15,105 nt of DNA from contig WLSJ01000029.1 of the NCBI GenBank assembly GCA_009705865.1, positions 1 through 15,105 on the forward strand, read 5' to 3'. This stretch comes from Actinomycetota bacterium. GTDB taxonomy: Bacteria; Actinomycetota; Acidimicrobiia; Acidimicrobiales; Ilumatobacteraceae. The notes below the pieces were generated by a model. That model worked only from the letters and a program-made list of their open reading frames with translations. It was not told the origin of the DNA and searched no databases. The position numbers and the translations under genes are program-made. Numbering within the stretch: position 1 is the stretch's first letter; every line of letters starts with the position of its first letter. Shown here piece after piece: positions 5,507 to 12,461 of the stretch.

Positions 5507-6772
5507 ATGGTGGGACTAATTGTTCAAAAATATGGAGGCACTTCGGTCGCCGATCCGGACCGAATTAAGTCCGTGGCGGACCATGTGGCCTTTACAAAGC
5601 GCCATGGCAATGATGTTGTCGTGGTGGTCTCTGCCATGGGCAAAACCACTGACAATCTCTTATCTCTCGCCCATCAGGTCTCTGGGGTTCATCCTGGCCG
5701 CGAGATGGACATGCTTCTCACTACGGGTGAGCGAATTTCAATGTCTCTTCTGTGCATAGCCCTCGCCGGCATTGGTATTGAAGCGGTTAGCTTCACTGGT
5801 TCTCAGGCCGGCATCATTACTGACACCGTTCATACCAAAGCCAAAATTTCTGAAATCAAGGGCGACAGAGTGCGCGAAGCACTCGCCGAAGGAAAAGTGG
5901 TCGTTGTGGCCGGATTCCAAGGCGTCTCGACCGATAAAGAAATCACCACGTTGGGTCGCGGTGGGAGCGACACCACTGCTGTTGCGTTAGCTGCAGCGTT
6001 GAATGCTGATGTGTGCGAGATCTATACCGATGTCACTGGCATCTTTACTGCTGACCCTCGCATTGTTCCGCAAGCACGCAAACTTGGCCGCCTGCAGTTT
6101 GAAGAGATGCTTGAAATGGCCGGCGTTGGTAGCAAGGTACTCGCGCTTCGTTCGGTCGAATTTGCTCGTAATCACAACGTTCCTATTCATGTTCGTTCCA
6201 GTTTCACCTGGGAACACGGCACATGGGTCAGCGACGAAAAATCACAAGGAGACAGCTCAATGGAAGATCCCATCATCTCTGGTGTCGTTCATGACGCCAG
6301 CGAATCAAAAGTCACCATTGTCGGCGTGCCCGACAAGCCAGGTATTTCTGCAGCATTGTTTGAAAGTTTGGCCAACTCAAACATCAATGTGGACATGATT
6401 GTTCAGAACACATCCAAAGATGGTCTTACCGACATTTCTTTCACTGTGCCAAAGGCAGATATGAATGTGGCAGAAGACATCGTGTCGCGCGTAGCAAAAG
6501 AAATTGGTGCAAGTGGCGTGACGCATAACTCCGACATTGCCAAAGTGTCTTTGGTTGGTGCCGGCATGAAGACAAGTCCTGGCGTTGCAGCAAAAATGTT
6601 CCGTGTTCTTGCAGACAACAAGATCAACATCCACATGATCTCCACCAGCACCATTCGTGTGTCTGTTGTTATCTCAGCAAAAGACATGGAATCAGGCGTT
6701 AAGGCATTACATACCGCTTTTGGTCTTGACTCGGGAACTGCCTATTCGGCACCATTACCCGAACGCAAGTAA
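5507..6772 (+). CDS. lysC: Aspartokinase, lysine-sensitive alpha/beta type
   Basis: Phosphorylates aspartate, the first step towards lysine, threonine and methionine; cytoplasmic. It has 421 residues. The amino-acid kinase domain (1 to about 240) has KYGGTSV at 8-14, LLTTGERISM, and GRGGSDTTAVALAAAL before the ADPRIVP segment. Two ACT regulatory domains follow: about 267-335 (SKVTIVGVPDKPGIS, INVDMIVQN) and about 347-415 (VSLVGAGMKTSPGV, HMISTSTIRVSVVI). The layout and length match the Corynebacterium glutamicum LysC, which is feedback-inhibited by Lys plus Thr and made as an alpha2beta2 complex; an internal beta start is visible here (6260). Start ATG 5507 lies 5 bases after a TAGCCT -10-like element, so it is probably leaderless. 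It is followed by a methyltransferase and then asd on the same strand. Confidence 0.97.
   Translation: MVGLIVQKYGGTSVADPDRIKSVADHVAFTKRHGNDVVVVVSAMGKTTDNLLSLAHQVSGVHPGREMDMLLTTGERISMSLLCIALAGIGIEAVSFTGSQAGIITDTVHTKAKISEIKGDRVREALAEGKVVVVAGFQGVSTDKEITTLGRGGSDTTAVALAAALNADVCEIYTDVTGIFTADPRIVPQARKLGRLQFEEMLEMAGVGSKVLALRSVEFARNHNVPIHVRSSFTWEHGTWVSDEKSQGDSSMEDPIISGVVHDASESKVTIVGVPDKPGISAALFESLANSNINVDMIVQNTSKDGLTDISFTVPKADMNVAEDIVSRVAKEIGASGVTHNSDIAKVSLVGAGMKTSPGVAAKMFRVLADNKINIHMISTSTIRVSVVISAKDMESGVKALHTAFGLDSGTAYSAPLPERK
6246..6251 (+). promoter_or_regulatory. Internal Shine-Dalgarno sequence for lysC beta
   Basis: AAGGAG, 8 bases before an in-frame ATG at 6260 inside lysC. It is far better than anything before the full-length lysC start, which appears leaderless. 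Confidence 0.75.
6260..6772 (+). CDS. lysC: Internal in-frame start for the aspartokinase beta (ACT-only) subunit
   Basis: Within lysC, codon 252 is ATG (MEDPIISG), preceded by the Shine-Dalgarno sequence AAGGAG at 6246-6251 with an 8-base spacer. It would give a 170-residue protein holding both ACT domains and no kinase domain. Several Gram-positive aspartokinases (Corynebacterium glutamicum, Bacillus subtilis AK II) make exactly such a beta subunit from an internal in-frame start, and there too it begins just before the first ACT domain. The role would be regulatory: pairing with alpha subunits to bind Lys/Thr. Production here is inferred. Confidence 0.75.
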   Translation: MEDPIISGVVHDASESKVTIVGVPDKPGISAALFESLANSNINVDMIVQNTSKDGLTDISFTVPKADMNVAEDIVSRVAKEIGASGVTHNSDIAKVSLVGAGMKTSPGVAAKMFRVLADNKINIHMISTSTIRVSVVISAKDMESGVKALHTAFGLDSGTAYSAPLPERK

Positions 6773-6793
6773 GGCGCCTGTAAGACTCTAAAG

Positions 6794-7642
6794 ATGGTGA
6801 TTGCACGTCGACAACTAATTCCATGGCGAGCTGCGGGTACTCGTGCCGAAATGCGCCGCAATGCTGATGAAGTTGTGCGTGATACCGGTTGGGTATTTAA
6901 CAATCAAACCGGATCAACTTTGACACTCGAAGAATTTGTGCAGACAGGTGATGCAGAAGTCGACATATACCTTGATCGACTCGGCTGGAATTCGATTGCA
7001 GCCAATGCAACTTTGTTAGAAATTGGTTCGGGTATTGGTCGCATGACATCCGCGTTCTCACGCAAATTTGCGGTCACTGTAGCCACAGATGTTGATGCAG
7101 CTTTTCTAGAGCGGTGCCGCGAAACTGTTTCTCGGTTTGGTCGTGTTGGGTCACTTCGCACCGTGCATATTGCTGATGGAAGCTCTATTGCCGTTGAGGA
7201 CTCATCAATTGATGCGGTCTTTTCATACATCACGTTGCAACACTGCAAGGCGAGTGACGCAATGCGACTCACCACTGAAGCATTTCGTATCGTCAAGCCA
7301 GGTGGGTACGTTGCGTTGAATTACCGCACATGGGTACCGGCTGATTGGGTACTGGTACCAGCGGGCATTGTGATGCGCCAGCTGTGGCGGATACCGGTCC
7401 TTGGACCTCGGTTGTCGCAATGGCGTTGGTCGACCCGTTTTGGCTGGCAGGCAAATCGCCTTGACCCGAAGCGCATCCTGACTTTGCTTGAAACAGCAGG
7501 CGTTGTGCTTGATGACATTGCAATTTTGCACCACCCTGGCAAGCCACAAAGGCCCGTCACCTTTAAGGGAAGCACCGTCATTCAACGAGATCTTGACGTT
7601 GCCAATAAAAGTCATTGGTGGCTCGTCGCTCGCTGCCATTAG
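6794..7642 (+). CDS. Class I SAM-dependent methyltransferase, substrate unknown
   Basis: A 282-residue protein with the Rossmann methyltransferase core in the middle. Motif I is LLEIGSGIGR (74-83), the acidic residue that binds the SAM ribose is in VATDVDAA (Asp99 or Asp101), the acidic-then-aromatic block FSYITLQHC is at 143-151, and a motif-III-like IVKPGGYVALNY is at 166-177. The N-terminal 70 residues (with RNADEVVRDTGW and an Asp-rich EVDIYLDRLGW) resemble small-molecule or lipid/sugar methyltransferases of the Methyltransf_11/25 type. The C-terminal part (about 180-282) has Trp-rich segments but no clear membrane span. The start ATG 6794 lies 21 bases after the lysC stop and the stop is 11 bases before the asd start, so the three genes look co-transcribed. 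Nothing in the sequence tells the acceptor; a role in the aspartate pathway is not implied by family. Confidence 0.85.
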   Translation: MVIARRQLIPWRAAGTRAEMRRNADEVVRDTGWVFNNQTGSTLTLEEFVQTGDAEVDIYLDRLGWNSIAANATLLEIGSGIGRMTSAFSRKFAVTVATDVDAAFLERCRETVSRFGRVGSLRTVHIADGSSIAVEDSSIDAVFSYITLQHCKASDAMRLTTEAFRIVKPGGYVALNYRTWVPADWVLVPAGIVMRQLWRIPVLGPRLSQWRWSTRFGWQANRLDPKRILTLLETAGVVLDDIAILHHPGKPQRPVTFKGSTVIQRDLDVANKSHWWLVARCH

Positions 7643-7645
7643 CCT
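7640..7645 (+). promoter_or_regulatory. -10-like element before asd
   Basis: TAGCCT, identical to the lysC -10 candidate, spans the methyltransferase stop codon and ends 8 bases before ATG 7654. It may give a separate leaderless asd transcript; no convincing -35 element. Confidence 0.4.
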
Positions 7646-7653
7646 CAACTCCC

Positions 7654-8676
7654 ATGCGTATAGGAGTAGTCGGAGCAACAGGTCAAGTGGGCAGCGTTAT
7701 GCGCACCCTTCTTGCTGAACGTAATTTTCCCATCACTGAACTGCGGTTCTTTGCATCTGCTCGATCAGCTGGCACCACCTTGCCCTGGGCTGGCGGACAC
7801 ATCACAGTGGAAGATGCGGCGCTTGCTGACCCGTCGGGTCTTGACATTGCATTGTTTTCGTCAGGCGCCACATCATCACGCGAATTAGCACCACGGTTTG
7901 CAGCTGCTGGCGTCATTGTTATTGATAACTCCAGCGCATTTCGCATGGACTCCGAAGTGCCGCTCATCGTTAGCGAAGTTAACGGACATCTTGCACACAA
8001 CACACCAAAGGGAATCATCGCTAATCCCAACTGCACCACGATGGCTGCAATGCCAGTGTTGAAGCCGTTGCATGATGAAGCTGGGCTAATCAAAATGATT
8101 GCAAGCACATATCAAGCTGTCAGCGGCGCTGGTCTTGCCGGAGTTGATGAACTTGATGAACAATCGCGAGCAATGTACGACAAAGCTGCGGGTCTCACAT
8201 TTGATGGCAATGCAGTTGCGTCACCTGCGCCGAAGAAATTTGCTCGACCCATTGCGTACAACGTGTTGCCGTTTGCCGGTTCACTTGTTGATGACGGACT
8301 TTTTGAAACAGATGAAGAAAAGAAGCTTCGTTTTGAAAGCCGTAAGATTTTGGAAATTCCAGGCCTTTTAGTTTCCGGAACTTGCGTACGTGTTCCTGTG
8401 TTCACTGGGCATTCCATGTCAATCAACGTGGAGTTTTCGCGCCCTATTACAGCAGTGCGGGCTAATGAAATATTGGCTAATGCACAGGGTGTGTCATTGG
8501 TTGATATTCCAACTCCGTTGCTTGCTGCCGGCAAAGACCCTAGCTACGTCGGACGTGTTCGCCAAGATGAAACAGTGGCTAACAACTGTGGGCTTGCATT
8601 GTTTTTGTCGAATGACAACTTGCGAAAAGGTGCTGCACTGAATGCAGTACAAATTGCTGAACTACTGATTAAGTAA
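7654..8676 (+). CDS. asd: Aspartate-semialdehyde dehydrogenase
   Basis: Reduces aspartyl-4-phosphate to aspartate semialdehyde with NADPH, the step after LysC and the branch point to lysine/diaminopimelate and homoserine. It has 340 residues from the chosen start. The NADP-binding loop GATGQVG is at 7-13, SSGATSSRE at 69-77, and the catalytic Cys127 is in NPNCTTM. The TYQAVSGAG block is at 152-160, and the general base His253 is in RVPVFTGHS. ATG 7654 places MRIGVVGATG at the N-terminus as in homologues; an ATG at 7615 would add 13 residues read from the methyltransferase end. A TAGCCT hexamer at 7640-7645 lies 8 bases before the ATG, so a second, leaderless start of transcription is possible besides read-through from lysC. 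The 3' end overlaps the receiver gene tail-to-tail by 15 bases. Confidence 0.97.
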   Translation: MRIGVVGATGQVGSVMRTLLAERNFPITELRFFASARSAGTTLPWAGGHITVEDAALADPSGLDIALFSSGATSSRELAPRFAAAGVIVIDNSSAFRMDSEVPLIVSEVNGHLAHNTPKGIIANPNCTTMAAMPVLKPLHDEAGLIKMIASTYQAVSGAGLAGVDELDEQSRAMYDKAAGLTFDGNAVASPAPKKFARPIAYNVLPFAGSLVDDGLFETDEEKKLRFESRKILEIPGLLVSGTCVRVPVFTGHSMSINVEFSRPITAVRANEILANAQGVSLVDIPTPLLAAGKDPSYVGRVRQDETVANNCGLALFLSNDNLRKGAALNAVQIAELLIK

Positions 8677-9129
8677 TTCTGCTTCTGGTTCAGTTGCAAT
8701 GTCGTCAGTGGCTGTGACATCTTCAACAATTGCATCAGGCGTTGGGATGCCCTCTGCGTAGCATCCGCCTGCGACTATTGCGTTGACAGCTTTGCGAAGA
8801 CGCAATGCATCGAGCGGTTTGATGATCCAACCATTTGCTCCACTGCGCCGTGCCATGTGTACGTCGGCTTCACGGTCTAGCAACATAAGAATGGGGATCT
8901 CTGGCAATGCGCCACTGGAATAATCAAGGCGCAGGTCCATAGTGATTGCCATGCCGCCCATGCTTCCGACTTGAAGATCAAGGATTGCGATGTCTGGTGT
9001 GTGTTCGGCGACTGCAGCTGCAACTAGGCGGCCGTTTGTGACAACTTGAATAGTTGTAGAGGGTGAACCGAATACAGCTTGTATTTCATTGAGGACCCAT
9101 TGGGCGTCTGTTGCGATCAAAATATGCAC
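8662..9129 (-). CDS. Stand-alone response-regulator receiver domain with degenerate active site
   Basis: 155 residues: one receiver (CheY-like) fold over about 1-118, then an acidic tail (119-155) with no DNA-binding or enzymatic output domain. The phospho-acceptor candidate Asp51 (AILDLQVG) and Lys104-Pro105 (GWIIKPLD) are present. Of the two acidic residues after beta-1 only one is kept (LIATDA, Thr7-Asp8), and the switch Thr/Ser after beta-4 is Leu84 (ILMLLDRE). Phosphorylation-driven switching may thus be altered or absent. No histidine kinase is in the window. Start: GTG 9129, 9 bases after the stop of the upstream ATPase gene, so it is the third gene of that operon. The likely role is a protein-protein adaptor working with the Get3-like ATPases; this is inference from position only. 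Confidence 0.85.
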   Translation of the reverse strand: MHILIATDAQWVLNEIQAVFGSPSTTIQVVTNGRLVAAAVAEHTPDIAILDLQVGSMGGMAITMDLRLDYSSGALPEIPILMLLDREADVHMARRSGANGWIIKPLDALRLRKAVNAIVAGGCYAEGIPTPDAIVEDVTATDDIATEPEAELLNQ

Positions 9130-9138
9130 AAGATGACT

Positions 9139-10248
9139 TTACTGCTGTGAGAGTGGTGCTGCCAGTTGTTGCGCAAGTGCGCCAATGGAGTCCATGTCGT
9201 GAATGTCTGTTGCTAGTTCAGTGGCAAATGCAATCGAAACTCCGGGAAACGCCGCGGAAGTTCTCTGAATGAAGGCCTGAATGTCTGAATCGGCCCTATC
9301 GGCATCGTCATGAAGACCAGCAATGAGTTCGTACACACGTGCAAGGTCGCCTGATTGAGATTGTGCCATGGAGTGTTCTTCAGTGGCGGCGAGAGCGCCA
9401 AAGTGCGGCGGCATGCGATTGGCAACTATGAGCTGCAACGTAATGCCGAGGCGAGACAGTTCAGATACAAAATGATGCGCCTCGGTCAGAGCGTCAGGAG
9501 ATGGAGCCGTCACAATGACAAAAGAACTTGATCTGCTTCGAAGCGTGTCTGCCACCACCAGTGCACGACGTGAGAATTCTTCTTCCATTCCATCGAATGC
9601 TCGCAGGAATGCAGCTGTACCCGTAAGAGTGTCTCCACCGACAACTGTTGAGATTGCTTTGAAGACTGGCTGCATTGCTGCATTAACTAAACGAAAACCA
9701 CCACGACTTGGTGCAACTAAGAATTTGACGATGGGGTGTTTCAAAAATCGCGCCAGGCGCTCGGGTGACTCAAGAAAATCAAGGGCGTTACGTGAAGGTG
9801 GGGTATCAACGATGATGACGTCAAAGCGCGGATCTTCACATAGGTCGTAGAGCCGTTCTGCAGCCATGTAGTCACGTGTGCCAGAAAGTGATCGAGACAA
9901 ACTGCGGTAAAAGGAATTATCCATTACTTCTTTTGCACGCTCTGGTGTTGGTGATGTGTCGCGTACAAGAGAATCGAACGTCTCTTGTACATCAAGCATG
10001 GTGACCCACAATTCACCAGTTGTATCGAGCGGCACTCGCTGAATTTCGTTCCCTTTTCCTTCGCCTAGTCCAATTGCATCGGCGAGTCGACGGGCTGGGT
10101 CAATGGTGATCACAATGGCGCGTTTACCCTGTTGAGCAATTTCGAAGCCGAGCGCTGCTGCAACACTCGTTTTTCCAACTCCACCCGTTCCGCATGTCAC
10201 GATGACACGAGCCGACATGCACATATCAATAACTGGTTGTGAACTCAT
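9139..10248 (-). CDS. ArsA/Get3-like ATPase, second of a tandem pair
   Basis: A 369-residue P-loop ATPase of the ArsA/Get3 group. The deviant Walker A is GTGGVGKTS at 20-28, the Asp-Pro switch block TIDPARRLADA at 48-57, and the Walker B/switch VIIVDTPPSRNALDFL at 144-159. Further blocks are GTAAFLRAFDGMEEEF and TAPSPDALTEAHHF, with a C-terminal IVANRMPP. There is one ATPase domain only, so like Get3 it would work as a dimer, possibly a heterodimer with its neighbour. Actinobacteria carry such adjacent pairs (Rv3679 and Rv3680 of Mycobacterium tuberculosis, described as Get3-like BagA/BagB). No ars genes are nearby and I see no arsenite Cys cluster, so arsenite export is unlikely. Start ATG 10248 overlaps the upstream stop as ATGA. 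Client proteins, such as tail-anchored membrane proteins, are unproven. Confidence 0.9.
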   Translation of the reverse strand: MSSQPVIDMCMSARVIVTCGTGGVGKTSVAAALGFEIAQQGKRAIVITIDPARRLADAIGLGEGKGNEIQRVPLDTTGELWVTMLDVQETFDSLVRDTSPTPERAKEVMDNSFYRSLSRSLSGTRDYMAAERLYDLCEDPRFDVIIVDTPPSRNALDFLESPERLARFLKHPIVKFLVAPSRGGFRLVNAAMQPVFKAISTVVGGDTLTGTAAFLRAFDGMEEEFSRRALVVADTLRSRSSSFVIVTAPSPDALTEAHHFVSELSRLGITLQLIVANRMPPHFGALAATEEHSMAQSQSGDLARVYELIAGLHDDADRADSDIQAFIQRTSAAFPGVSIAFATELATDIHDMDSIGALAQQLAAPLSQQ

Positions 10249-11093
10249 GGCAAGTCTCGAATCGCTTGTTCAAGATCACTTGCAATTGCATCGATAAGAG
10301 CAGTTCCATCACTGTGATGTTGTGTGAGATGAAGTTGTTGTTGTTCAAGAGAATCGGTGAGAACACCAATTGCTTCCGATTGAGCCTCGGCACGCAAGGA
10401 CAAGTATTGATACGCCTCACGAATTGGTGGAAGAAGAATTGCTTCATCAACTCGGGGAACATCGGGATTGCATTTGTTAACCACGATTGGAGCAAGCGCA
10501 ATGTGCGCTTTTTCTACAAGTTCGTCGGCTGCTTCACACGTTTCGGTGACGGGCGTGATAGCAGCAGTTGTCACCAACATCACTTTGCATCGAGCAGGGT
10601 CGCTGAGCATGGTGAGTACTTCGTCTGCTTGTTGGCTAATTGGTCCTGACCCGATTGCTCGTTTCAATTGCACCGGAGCTCTCACTAAATCGAGCGCATG
10701 ACCAGCTGCCGGCCCATCAACAATGATCACGTCAGTTGGCCGTTCATGCTCGAACGCCTTGATACGCCCTAGGACCAAAAGGTCATCCAGGCCGGGTGCC
10801 GTGGTGGCCACCAATTCCATGATTCCTGAGCGCGCTAATTGGCGCGAAATCAGCCCTAACCCTTTGGTAGCAAGGTAATCAGCCAGCGCTCTACCCGGAC
10901 TAACGGTAATCTGCTCGAGCAGTTCATGGGGCGCAAGGCCACTGGCTGGCTCATCCAAAGTGACCAAAAGGGTGCGTAATCCACTTCGGGCCGAGAGTTG
11001 AGCAAGGGAGGCTGCGACAGTCGATTTCCCAACGCCGCCTTTACCAGCGACAATAAGGACACGCTGTGCCGTGAAAAAAGGGTGTAGTTCCAT
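10245..11093 (-). CDS. ArsA/Get3-like ATPase, first of a tandem pair
   Basis: A 282-residue P-loop ATPase, shorter than its partner. Walker A is GKGGVGKST at 17-25, including the signature Lys18. The switch-I region reads TLDEPASGLAPHELL where the partner has the usual Asp-Pro-Ala, so this block has diverged. A TTAPGLDDLLVLGRI segment (97-111) typical of bacterial Get3-like pairs is followed by VIIVDGPAAGHALDLV (122-137) as Walker B/switch II, and VNKCNPD lies near the base-binding region. The start is ATG 11093, which puts the P-loop at residue 17 as in homologues; the frame stays open upstream to 11315, but that part runs opposite the nfeD gene and is spurious. The stop overlaps the next ATPase (ATGA), implying matched production. 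Its 5' end is 16 bases from the divergent nfeD-like gene. Confidence 0.9.
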   Translation of the reverse strand: MELHPFFTAQRVLIVAGKGGVGKSTVAASLAQLSARSGLRTLLVTLDEPASGLAPHELLEQITVSPGRALADYLATKGLGLISRQLARSGIMELVATTAPGLDDLLVLGRIKAFEHERPTDVIIVDGPAAGHALDLVRAPVQLKRAIGSGPISQQADEVLTMLSDPARCKVMLVTTAAITPVTETCEAADELVEKAHIALAPIVVNKCNPDVPRVDEAILLPPIREAYQYLSLRAEAQSEAIGVLTDSLEQQQLHLTQHHSDGTALIDAIASDLEQAIRDLP

Positions 11094-11097
11094 AACG

Positions 11098-11103
11098 AAG
11101 GAG
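11098..11103 (+). promoter_or_regulatory. Shine-Dalgarno sequence that fixes a TTG start for the nfeD-like gene
   Basis: AAGGAG with a 6-base spacer to TTG 11110. That start supplies the basic n-region of a signal peptide; the later ATG at 11137 has no such site and would remove it. The element fills most of the 16-base gap to the divergent ATPase start. Confidence 0.75.
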
Positions 11104-11109
11104 AGACCA

Positions 11110-12459
11110 TTGAGGGTAGGCGCAAAACGACGCATCATGTGCGGACTGGCACTAGTTATTGCCGGGCCAGCGCTCAGTTTGATGTCTGGCCATGGTGCAA
11201 GTGCCGCTGATAATGCAACAACGCTTGCTCCGGTTGACGTGGTTGAGGTCAGCGGGCTGATTGACAGCATCGTTGCCGACTCTATTGAGCACGCAATTGA
11301 GCGTTCACAAAGCAATGGCGCTCAGGCGGTCATCTTTCAATTGAATTCCAAAGGCGCTGTTGTTGATCGAGATCGAATGACAGAAGTTCTGACCGCAATA
11401 TCCAACTCGAAAATTCCAGTTGCTATTTGGGTTGGTCCTAGTGGCTCACGTGCATACGGATTGCCAGCACAGATGTTGGCCGTTGCTGATGTGACTGCAA
11501 TGGCACCAGGTGCGCGTATTGGCCGCACCGGCACGATGCTGACTGTGAACTCACAGCAAGTTACTTTCGGTGCAGCAGATGAAACTTTGCAAGCAGGTTC
11601 ACTCGGGTTTCTTGATGCACGCGAACAGAAGGTCTTAAAGTTCTCAACTGATGATCGCGGTGTTCCAGTACTGCGCAACATGTTGTATGCGCTCGATGGT
11701 TTGAATGTTCGTTCTGTCACTCTCGATACGGTCTCTGATGCATTAGATGCAAAGGGCCAAGTCACCCGCGAAGCAACCACTGTGCGTTTCTTCAAACTCG
11801 GCTTGGTCCCGCGCTTGTTGCACACAGTTGCAAGCCCACCATCGGCACTGTTATTAGTCACAATCGGGCTTGCATTATTGGTCTTTGAATTCTTCACTGC
11901 TGGCATCGGAATTGCTGCCTTTGTCGGGGCGATATGTCTCATTCTCGGGTGCATGGGAATTGGTGCTTTGTCAATGAGTGGTATTGGCCTCGCATTTCTC
12001 TTGGCTGCATTTGTTGCGTTTGCCGTTGATGTTCAAGTCGGTGTTCCGCGATTCTGGACCGGAGTTGGTCTCGTGTCGTACGTCATTGGTGCGTTCACCA
12101 TGTTCAGAAATGTGGATGGAGTCACAATGCGGCCAGGCTGGTTGTCGTTGTCTGTATGCATTATCAGTGTCGCGCTGTCGTTCATTGTTGGAATGCCCTC
12201 AATGGTGCGAACACGATTCGCAACACCAACTATTGGCCGAGAGAATCTCTTGGGAACCATTGGTGTTGCGGTCGGCAACGTCAACCCAGAAGGCATCGTG
12301 TTGGTAGATGGTGCGAAATGGCATGCACGTACTAACCGCGCTACTCCCTTGACTGATAACGCCCCAATGCGTGTTGTGGCGATTGATGGCGTGACATTAG
12401 AAGTAGAACCACTCGAAGGTGCTGCGAAGGATTATCGCGAAGCTCGGTCAAAAAGTTAG
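11110..12459 (+). CDS. NfeD-family membrane protein with ClpP-like domain lacking the serine motif
   Basis: 449 residues from a TTG start. Layout: signal peptide 1-32 (basic RVGAKRR, hydrophobic core, likely cut after AS-A), extracytoplasmic ClpP/crotonase-like domain about 42-235, four to five membrane spans (about 245-262, 264-283, 290-308, 316-333, 345-361), then a C-terminal NfeD OB-fold about 375-440. Canonical long NfeD proteins are Ser-Lys proteases cutting membrane proteins such as stomatin partners; the Ser lies in an Ala-Ser-Ala-Gly motif before the MAPG block. Here MAPGARIG (131-138) is intact, but the earlier segment reads GSRAYGLPAQML (112-123), with Gly117 where Ser is expected, and the usual TPGG loop is NSKGA. 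It is thus probably inactive as a serine protease. The start is decided by AAGGAG at 11098-11103, 6 bases before TTG 11110. Two bases separate it from the FxsA-family gene. Confidence 0.85.
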   Translation: MRVGAKRRIMCGLALVIAGPALSLMSGHGASAADNATTLAPVDVVEVSGLIDSIVADSIEHAIERSQSNGAQAVIFQLNSKGAVVDRDRMTEVLTAISNSKIPVAIWVGPSGSRAYGLPAQMLAVADVTAMAPGARIGRTGTMLTVNSQQVTFGAADETLQAGSLGFLDAREQKVLKFSTDDRGVPVLRNMLYALDGLNVRSVTLDTVSDALDAKGQVTREATTVRFFKLGLVPRLLHTVASPPSALLLVTIGLALLVFEFFTAGIGIAAFVGAICLILGCMGIGALSMSGIGLAFLLAAFVAFAVDVQVGVPRFWTGVGLVSYVIGAFTMFRNVDGVTMRPGWLSLSVCIISVALSFIVGMPSMVRTRFATPTIGRENLLGTIGVAVGNVNPEGIVLVDGAKWHARTNRATPLTDNAPMRVVAIDGVTLEVEPLEGAAKDYREARSKS

Positions 12460-12461
12460 AA

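Noticed and set aside
7320..7362. Two GGTACC copies close together in the methyltransferase gene
   Set aside because: They encode Val-Pro in WVPADWVLVPAG; a coding coincidence with no wider symmetry.
9139..11093. Arsenite efflux (arsA) assignment for the ATPase pair
   Set aside because: No arsB, arsC, arsD or arsR nearby, single-domain chains, and no Cys metal site seen; the Get3-like pair reading fits better.
11094..11315. N-terminal extension of the first Get3-like ATPase
   Set aside because: It is antisense to the nfeD signal peptide and protease domain, and homologues start just before the P-loop.
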